Shown here: in pieces, positions 5,931 to 9,291 of the stretch
Layout: each line of letters opens with the position of its first letter
Position numbering within the stretch: the first letter of the stretch is position 1
Origin: DATJSN01 sp035504095
GTDB taxonomy: Bacteria; Planctomycetota; Phycisphaerae; WQYP01
Direction: 5' to 3'
Length of the DNA stretch: 9,291 nt
NCBI GenBank assembly: GCA_035504095.1
Contig: DATJSN010000038.1
Coordinates: 1-9,291, forward strand
Notes under the pieces: generated by a model
Database searches by the model: none
Told to the model about the DNA's origin: nothing
What the model saw: the letters and a program-made list of their open reading frames with translations, nothing else
Program-made: the position numbers and the translations under genes

Positions 5931-6233
5931 GTGATAAATTTAAGCGAAGACATACGATCTCTGTCGGATTTCAAACGTCATACCAACGAACTTCTCACAC
6001 GGATGCGGGCCAGCGGCCATCCCATGGTGCTCACCGTTAATGGGAAGGCAAAATTGGTCGTGCAGGATGCGGTCTCTTACCAGAAAATCCTGGATACTCT
6101 GGACCGCGCCGAAGCAATTGCCGGCATCCGCAAAGGTCTTGCCGACATAAAAAGAGGGCGTACTTCCCCGGGCCGTCAGGCCTTCGACCAAATCCGTAAA
6201 AAGCACGGCATTCCTGTGAAGGCTAAAGCGTGA
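5931..6233 (+). CDS. Type II antitoxin, Phd/YefM family
   Basis: A 100-residue antitoxin. The N-terminal part (INLSEDIRSLSDFKRHTNELLTRM, then HPMVLTVNGKAKLVVQDAVSY to about residue 50) is the Phd/YefM DNA-binding fold. The basic C-terminal half (KGLADIKRGRTSPGRQAF, KKHGIPVKAKA) is the likely toxin-wrapping segment. The GTG at 5931 has GAGG 5 nt upstream. The stop overlaps the toxin start by 4 nt (GTGA), so the two are translationally coupled. Antitoxins of this type neutralise the toxin and, with it, repress the operon; the repeat upstream may be the binding site. Confidence 0.88.
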   Translation: MINLSEDIRSLSDFKRHTNELLTRMRASGHPMVLTVNGKAKLVVQDAVSYQKILDTLDRAEAIAGIRKGLADIKRGRTSPGRQAFDQIRKKHGIPVKAKA

Positions 6234-6565
6234 AATACCGGGTCAGGATCACAGCCACAGCCAAGTTGGAAGCTGAGATTGCGTTTAACTGGATTCAAGA
6301 ACAATCACCAACACACGCCGTTAACTGGTTTAATGGTTTGGTTGATGCGATTGAACGGCTTTCGATGTTTCCCGCTCGTTGGCCTCTGGCTATCGAAGAC
6401 GCCTATTTTGCAGAAGAAATTCGTCAAATGCTCTATGGAAAAATTCCCCACGTCTACCGCGTATTATTTACCATTCGTAACAATATGGTATATGTGCTTC
6501 ATATCCGCCACGGGACCCGTCAGGGCCTGGAAAAGGATGAATTAATTTTTCCAGACGAAACATAA
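6230..6565 (+). CDS. Type II toxin, ParE/RelE superfamily
   Basis: A 111-residue toxin with the superfamily's layout: an opening strand (KYRVRITATAKLEAEIAFNWI), a helical hairpin (HAVNWFNGLVDAIERLSMFPARWPLA) and the closing sheet (IRQMLYG, HVYRVLFTIRNNMVYVLHIRHGTR). The helical hairpin and the HIRHGTR ending favour the ParE-like branch over the ribosome-dependent RelE nucleases. ParE members inhibit gyrase, but the target cannot be decided from sequence alone. The GTG start overlaps the antitoxin stop by 4 nt, with GAAGG upstream. A degraded copy of this gene's 3' end reappears at 8282-8301. The gene is convergent with argG. Confidence 0.88.
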   Translation: MKYRVRITATAKLEAEIAFNWIQEQSPTHAVNWFNGLVDAIERLSMFPARWPLAIEDAYFAEEIRQMLYGKIPHVYRVLFTIRNNMVYVLHIRHGTRQGLEKDELIFPDET

Positions 6566-6630
6566 AACGGGGATCAATCACGCCGGCAAGGGATATACTC
6601 GTTTCAACTTCGTTATTTCTGCCGCATACT

Positions 6631-7848
6631 TTATTTTTTCCGATTCACCAGTGCGTGAACTTTCATTGGCAAACCAAAAAGTTTGATAAAGCCGATCGCG
6701 TCTTTGCCGTCGTATTCCGCGCCCATGGTGAAACTGGCCAGATCCTTTTGATAAAGGCTGCTGGGTGAACTTACCGAGGCCACGGTGGCCCGTCCCTTGT
6801 ACAGCCGCAATTTCACTGTCCCTGTAACATTTTTGGTCGCCGTATTTACAAAACTGTCCAGCGCCTCGCGCAACGGATGGAACCACTGACCGTAGTAAAC
6901 CAGATCGGCATATTTAAGCGCTAATTGCTGCTTAAAGTGCAGCACGTCGCGCTCCAGGCAAATTGATTCCAGCGCCCGTATGGCAGTTACCAGTATCGTT
7001 CCGCCCGGGGTTTCGTAGGCACCCCGGCTTTTCATCCCCACCAGCCGATTTTCCACCAGGTCCGTCTGACCAACCCCATGCTTGCCGCCGATTTTATTGA
7101 GCGTTTCGACAATTTCGTGTGCGGGAAGCTTTTTACCATTCACGCTCACAGGCGTACCGGCCTGGAAACCAACAGTCACAAACTCCGGCTTATTCGGCGC
7201 CTTGCTTACCGGCACACTCATCACCCAGAGGTTGTCCAGCGGCTCATTAGCCGGATCTTCCAGGTCGGCGCCCTCGTGGGAAATGTGCCAGAGGTTCCGG
7301 TCGCGCGAATAAATTTTTTTTACCGTCTGGCTGATCGGCACACCTTTTTCTCTGGCGTATTCAATCGCCGCCTCCCGGCTCCGGAGCGTGAATCGGTCAT
7401 CTTTCCATGGCGCGATGATTTTTAACTCCGGCCCCAGCGCCATGTACGTAAGTTCAAACCGCACCTGATCGTTCCCTTTGCCCGTCGCTCCATGGGCCAC
7501 GGCGTCCGCTCCAAATTGATGCGCCACCTGCACCTGATATTTGGCAATCAGCGGCCGGGCGATGGAGGTTCCCAACAGATAATTGTGTTCATAAACCGCA
7601 CCCGCCCGCAGCATCGGGAAACAATAATCGCGCGCGAATTCCTCCCGTAAATCTTTAACGATGCATTGGTCCGCGCCGCTGGAGAGTGCCTTTTTCTTAA
7701 TCCCGGCGAGTTCATCTCCCTGGCCAAGTTCGGCGGCAAACGCAATGACCTTGCATCCGGGGTAATGATCCTTAAGCCAGGGTAAGATCACCGACGTATC
7801 CAACCCGCCTGAATAGGCGAGGACAATTTTTTTCACACTATCAGCCAT
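6631..7848 (-). CDS. argG: Argininosuccinate synthase
   Basis: A 405-residue cytosolic enzyme that joins citrulline and aspartate with ATP, giving argininosuccinate, AMP and pyrophosphate; it is the penultimate step of arginine synthesis. The N-terminal ATP pyrophosphatase loop AYSGGLDTS is at 11-19, and GATGKGNDQVRFE starts at residue 120. The later block of SREAAIEYAREKGVPI and SRDRNLWHISHEGADLEDP is also typical. The length matches the family. The ATG at 7848 is taken because GGAG lies 8 nt upstream and the family begins here; the longer frame to 7959 would add 37 residues overlapping the divergent gene. No argH or other arginine gene is in view, so it is a solo gene. No arginine-repressor box is evident; the divergent region does contain a perfect 12-bp palindrome. 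Confidence 0.97.
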   Translation of the reverse strand: MADSVKKIVLAYSGGLDTSVILPWLKDHYPGCKVIAFAAELGQGDELAGIKKKALSSGADQCIVKDLREEFARDYCFPMLRAGAVYEHNYLLGTSIARPLIAKYQVQVAHQFGADAVAHGATGKGNDQVRFELTYMALGPELKIIAPWKDDRFTLRSREAAIEYAREKGVPISQTVKKIYSRDRNLWHISHEGADLEDPANEPLDNLWVMSVPVSKAPNKPEFVTVGFQAGTPVSVNGKKLPAHEIVETLNKIGGKHGVGQTDLVENRLVGMKSRGAYETPGGTILVTAIRALESICLERDVLHFKQQLALKYADLVYYGQWFHPLREALDSFVNTATKNVTGTVKLRLYKGRATVASVSSPSSLYQKDLASFTMGAEYDGKDAIGFIKLFGLPMKVHALVNRKK

Positions 7849-7884
7849 GGCAACTACTCCAGCAAACAAACCTGATATGATGCG

Positions 7885-7947
7885 CTTAAGAACGGTCGTT
7901 GGCAAATTTGCCTTCATCATCTGTCTAAGATTGCCGCAATTCTTAAG
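7885..7947. promoter_or_regulatory. Divergent argG control region with nested palindromes
   Basis: The 109-bp gap between argG and the divergent small gene holds a perfect 12-bp palindrome, GGCAAATTTGCC (7901-7912). It also holds a wider inverted pair, CTTAAGAA (7885-7892) and TTCTTAAG (7940-7947). Weak -35-like hexamers overlap the palindrome on both strands (TTGGCA on plus, TTGCCA on minus), but neither has a convincing -10 partner. An operator for a shared regulator is a fair inference; its identity is unknown. Confidence 0.35.
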
Positions 7948-7957
7948 GAGTTTAGCC

Positions 7958-8263
7958 ATGAACCTGCAGGTTAACGTCGATTTTTGCGTGGTCCCGCTTG
8001 GCGTGGGCGTTTCGGTTTCCGAATATATCGCCGCCTGCCAGGGGGTGCTTTCCGAAGCCGGCTTAAAACATCATCTGCACGCCTGGGGGACTAATATCGA
8101 AGGGCCGTGGGACGCGGTTTTTGAGGCAATAAAAAAGTGTCACGAAGTGGTTCACGCCATGGGTGCGCCGCGCATTGTGAGCACGGTCAAAATCGGCACA
8201 CGGACAGATCGCGCTCAGAGCCTGGAAGACAAAGTCCGTTCGGTGGAAGAGAAAATTAAATAA
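7958..8263 (+). CDS. MTH1187-type thiamine-binding family protein
   Basis: A 101-residue protein of the MTH1187/YqgV group, small ferredoxin-like-fold proteins that have been seen to bind thiamine-like ligands. Visible features: an opening strand VNVDFCVVPLGVGVSVSEYIA, then GLKHHLHAWGTNIEGPWDAVFEAIKKCHEVVHAMGAPRIVSTVKIGTRTD, matching the family's PLG...S pattern, TxIEGxWDxVF core and the I/VKIxxRxD ending. The C-terminal helix is charged (SLEDKVRSVEEKIK). The ATG at 7958 has AAGGAG 7 nt upstream, while an upstream ATG at 7847 adds residues lying in the promoter gap and is rejected. It is divergent from argG; no thiamine gene is nearby, so the ligand is inferred from the family only. Confidence 0.85.
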   Translation: MNLQVNVDFCVVPLGVGVSVSEYIAACQGVLSEAGLKHHLHAWGTNIEGPWDAVFEAIKKCHEVVHAMGAPRIVSTVKIGTRTDRAQSLEDKVRSVEEKIK

Positions 8264-8281
8264 CAGAATGAAAGTTAAAGT

Positions 8282-8301
8282 TTAATTTTTCCGACGAAAC
8301 A
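8282..8301 (+). repeat. Remnant copy of the 3' end of the ParE/RelE toxin gene
   Basis: TTAATTTTTCC (8282-8292) followed by GACGAAACA (8293-8301) repeats the end of the toxin gene at 6542-6562, where the same two blocks are separated by one extra A. In the toxin they encode LIFPDET. Here the frame is broken and preceded by a stop. A 20-of-21 match at this distance is unlikely by chance. Confidence 0.6.
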
Positions 8302-8312
8302 GATTGGCAATA

Positions 8313-8340
8313 TTGATAAATTAGATAAATAAGGTATAAT
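8313..8340 (+). promoter_or_regulatory. Near-consensus promoter of the second toxin-antitoxin pair
   Basis: TTGATA (8313-8318) and a perfect TATAAT (8335-8340) are separated by 16 bp. The predicted transcription start (about 7 nt past the -10) falls at 8346-8348, on the toxin ATG at 8347. No ribosome-binding sequence precedes that ATG. The message is therefore predicted to be leaderless. Confidence 0.7.
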
Positions 8341-8346
8341 TGACAT

Positions 8347-8601
8347 ATGGTCGAGGTCAAAATTAATGACCGCGCACTACGAGATATTGCGGGTTTGCCT
8401 CTGATCATTCAAGGCAGAATAGAGGATATTGTCGAAAGGCTTGCAGAATGGCCGAATGTCGGTGGGAAAAAAGCCTTGCGAGGAGATTGGAAGGGCTACT
8501 ACAGGGTGCGTACCGGAGATTATAGAGTAATTTTCAGGGTAGAAGGCAAAACCCTGTTTATTGTTAAAGTGGATCATCGAAAAAACGTTTACGAGGATTA
8601 A
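8347..8601 (+). CDS. Type II toxin, RelE/HigB-like mRNA interferase
   Basis: An 84-residue RelE-superfamily toxin. After an N-terminal strand and helices (VEVKINDRALRDIA, IIQGRIEDIVERLAEWP) it shows the characteristic sheet: KALRGDWKGYYRVRTGDYRVIFRVEG (42-67), then LFIVKVDHRKNVYED. The late basic and aromatic residues (Arg53, Arg60, His77, Arg78, Tyr82) are placed as in RelE-type nucleases that cut mRNA on the ribosome. It precedes its antitoxin, the order typical of higBA. The ATG at 8347 lacks a ribosome site and coincides with the predicted transcript start. The stop is 3 bp before the next gene. The AT-rich surroundings suggest a mobile cassette. Confidence 0.88.
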   Translation: MVEVKINDRALRDIAGLPLIIQGRIEDIVERLAEWPNVGGKKALRGDWKGYYRVRTGDYRVIFRVEGKTLFIVKVDHRKNVYED

Positions 8602-8604
8602 TCC

Positions 8605-8946
8605 ATGAGTATTAGTACATTGGAAATTAAAGGTCAAAAATTTGTGCTCATTCCCCGTAATGAATTTGATGATATGGTAAAGGCGATCGACAAATTGCCG
8701 GAAATTCCCCCCGCGGACGATCACGGGTTTCGTCCCGCTTTGCCTGCAATCCGGGCAATTATCGCCAGAAAGTTAATCCATCGCCGGATGGCATTGGGCA
8801 TGACACAATCCGAACTCGCCCACAGGGCCTGCATCAGAATTGAAACACTCAGCCGTCTGGAATCCGGAAAACACAAGCCGCATCAGGAAACACTTTTGCG
8901 TCTCGATGACGTTCTAACCGCAGCCGAGAAAAAATCCCGAAAATGA
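8605..8946 (+). CDS. XRE-type helix-turn-helix antitoxin
   Basis: A 113-residue antitoxin. Residues 1-31 (STLEIKGQKFVLIPRNEFDDMV) are a strand-and-helix segment of the kind seen at the N-terminus of XRE antitoxins paired with RelE toxins. Residues ~57-107 form a Cro/C1-type HTH: RRMALGMTQSELAHRACI, then IETLSRLESGKHKPHQETLLRLDDVL, with the TQSELA and SRLESGKxxP core intact. A GAGG (8593-8596) inside the toxin's last codons lies 8 nt before the ATG, so the pair is coupled. It should neutralise the upstream toxin and repress the promoter at 8313-8340. The 3-bp gap confirms the operon. Confidence 0.88.
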   Translation: MSISTLEIKGQKFVLIPRNEFDDMVKAIDKLPEIPPADDHGFRPALPAIRAIIARKLIHRRMALGMTQSELAHRACIRIETLSRLESGKHKPHQETLLRLDDVLTAAEKKSRK

Positions 8947-9086
8947 ATTAGCGGCTCTTAATAACATAAACCGAGATTATGCTATTTTAGATTTAACATA
9001 AATAGCCATCATGTTAGTTTGCTTAATAACGCTAAAACCAGCTGCGTATTCAATAAAAGCGGAATTACACCGTGAAACTCCAGCTA
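8947..9086. other. AT-rich spacer after the second toxin-antitoxin pair
   Basis: This 140-bp gap has no gene that I can support. It holds two copies of CTTAATAAC (8957-8965 and 9022-9030). It also has an inverted pair, GCTATTT (8981-8987) with AAATAGC (9000-9006), around a 12-nt loop. No T-run follows, so it is not a good intrinsic terminator. It could be the outer boundary of the toxin-antitoxin cassette. Confidence 0.35.
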
Positions 9087-9291
9087 TCAATGATGATGAT
9101 GCTCATCGGCGTCTTGATGATGCGGGTGATCGAGGTGTTCCTTGTCCGGATGCGTCGGTTCGACAAAACGTTGGCGAGACCACCAGCGGCTGCGAACGTA
9201 GCGGAATGTGCGCGCGGCGGAAAACAACACAGCTCCGGTGGCTCCGACAAAAAATCCGATCGGCCAGTTGGTCCAGAACGAAAACACGATG
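9087..9291 (-). CDS. Membrane protein with His-rich C-terminus (start outside window)
   Basis: Only the last ~67 residues are present, ending at TGA (9089-9087). The frame is open at the window edge, so the gene very likely begins beyond it; a GTG at 9287 is an unlikely start. A probable membrane span (NWPIGFFVGATGAVLFSAA) is followed by a basic stretch (RTFRYVRSRWWSRQRF), which puts the tail on the cytoplasmic side by the positive-inside rule. The end is rich in His, Asp and Glu (DKEHLDHPHHQDADEHHHH), a natural metal-binding type tail. Family not recognised. An overlapping minus frame ending at 9065 lacks these features and is taken as a shadow. Confidence 0.6.
   Translation of the reverse strand, partial: IVFSFWTNWPIGFFVGATGAVLFSAARTFRYVRSRWWSRQRFVEPTHPDKEHLDHPHHQDADEHHHH

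Noticed and set aside
7849..7957. N-terminal extensions of argG and of the thiamine-binding-family gene into the shared gap
   Set aside because: Both frames stay open here, but each gene has a ribosome site and a family-typical start further in; the two extensions would overlap one another.
9065..9250. Overlapping minus-strand frame at the right edge
   Set aside because: Its composition (Cys/Arg/Thr/Ile-rich, no membrane span) looks like a shadow of the frame ending at 9087.
1..9291. CRISPR array, tRNA or rRNA genes
   Set aside because: No regularly spaced repeats and no cloverleaf or rRNA-like sequence were found on either strand.

Overview
The window is bacterial chromosomal DNA of moderately high GC with a few sharply AT-rich patches. 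Ten complete genes are recognised by family, one further complete gene is an unrecognised membrane protein, and each window edge cuts through a gene. No marker fixes the species. The mix of a chromosomal ParB, an IS4-type transposase tail, several TTG/GTG starts and solo housekeeping genes separated by toxin-antitoxin cassettes would suit an environmental bacterium, perhaps of the Planctomycetota or a related phylum; that placement is a weak inference.

Left part (1-2900): the end of an IS4-family transposase is followed by spacer DNA rich in short repeats. A minus-strand gene then encodes a small receiver-like protein that has lost the residues needed for phosphotransfer. Divergent from it is a PhnP-like metallo-beta-lactamase-fold phosphodiesterase. 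Convergent with that is an unrecognised four-helix membrane protein, read from the minus strand behind a roughly 100-nt stretch that can fold as a multi-stem leader ending in a terminator-like element.

Centre (2810-5861): an AT-rich promoter precedes a GNAT acetyltransferase with a long unrecognised N-terminal half. Next comes a chromosome-partition locus: a perfect parS palindrome, a second degenerate parS overlapping the likely parB promoter, a leader with two mutually exclusive hairpins, and parB. No parA is in view. An RluA-type rRNA/tRNA pseudouridine synthase gene follows 21 bp after parB.

Right part (5862-9291): a Phd/YefM antitoxin and ParE/RelE toxin pair with a 4-nt overlap; argG (argininosuccinate synthase) on the minus strand; divergent from it a small MTH1187-type thiamine-binding-family protein; then a second toxin-antitoxin pair in toxin-first order (RelE/HigB-like toxin, XRE-type antitoxin). 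That second pair has a near-consensus promoter whose predicted transcription start falls on the toxin ATG. A 20-nt copy of the 3' end of the first toxin gene lies just upstream of it, suggesting an older cassette stood there. The window ends inside a minus-strand gene for a membrane protein with a histidine-rich C-terminal tail.

Most noteworthy: the parS-parB regulatory layout with an altered ParB CTP-binding motif, the degenerate receiver with lysine at the phosphoacceptor position, the candidate structured leader before the unknown membrane protein, and the predicted leaderless toxin mRNA.
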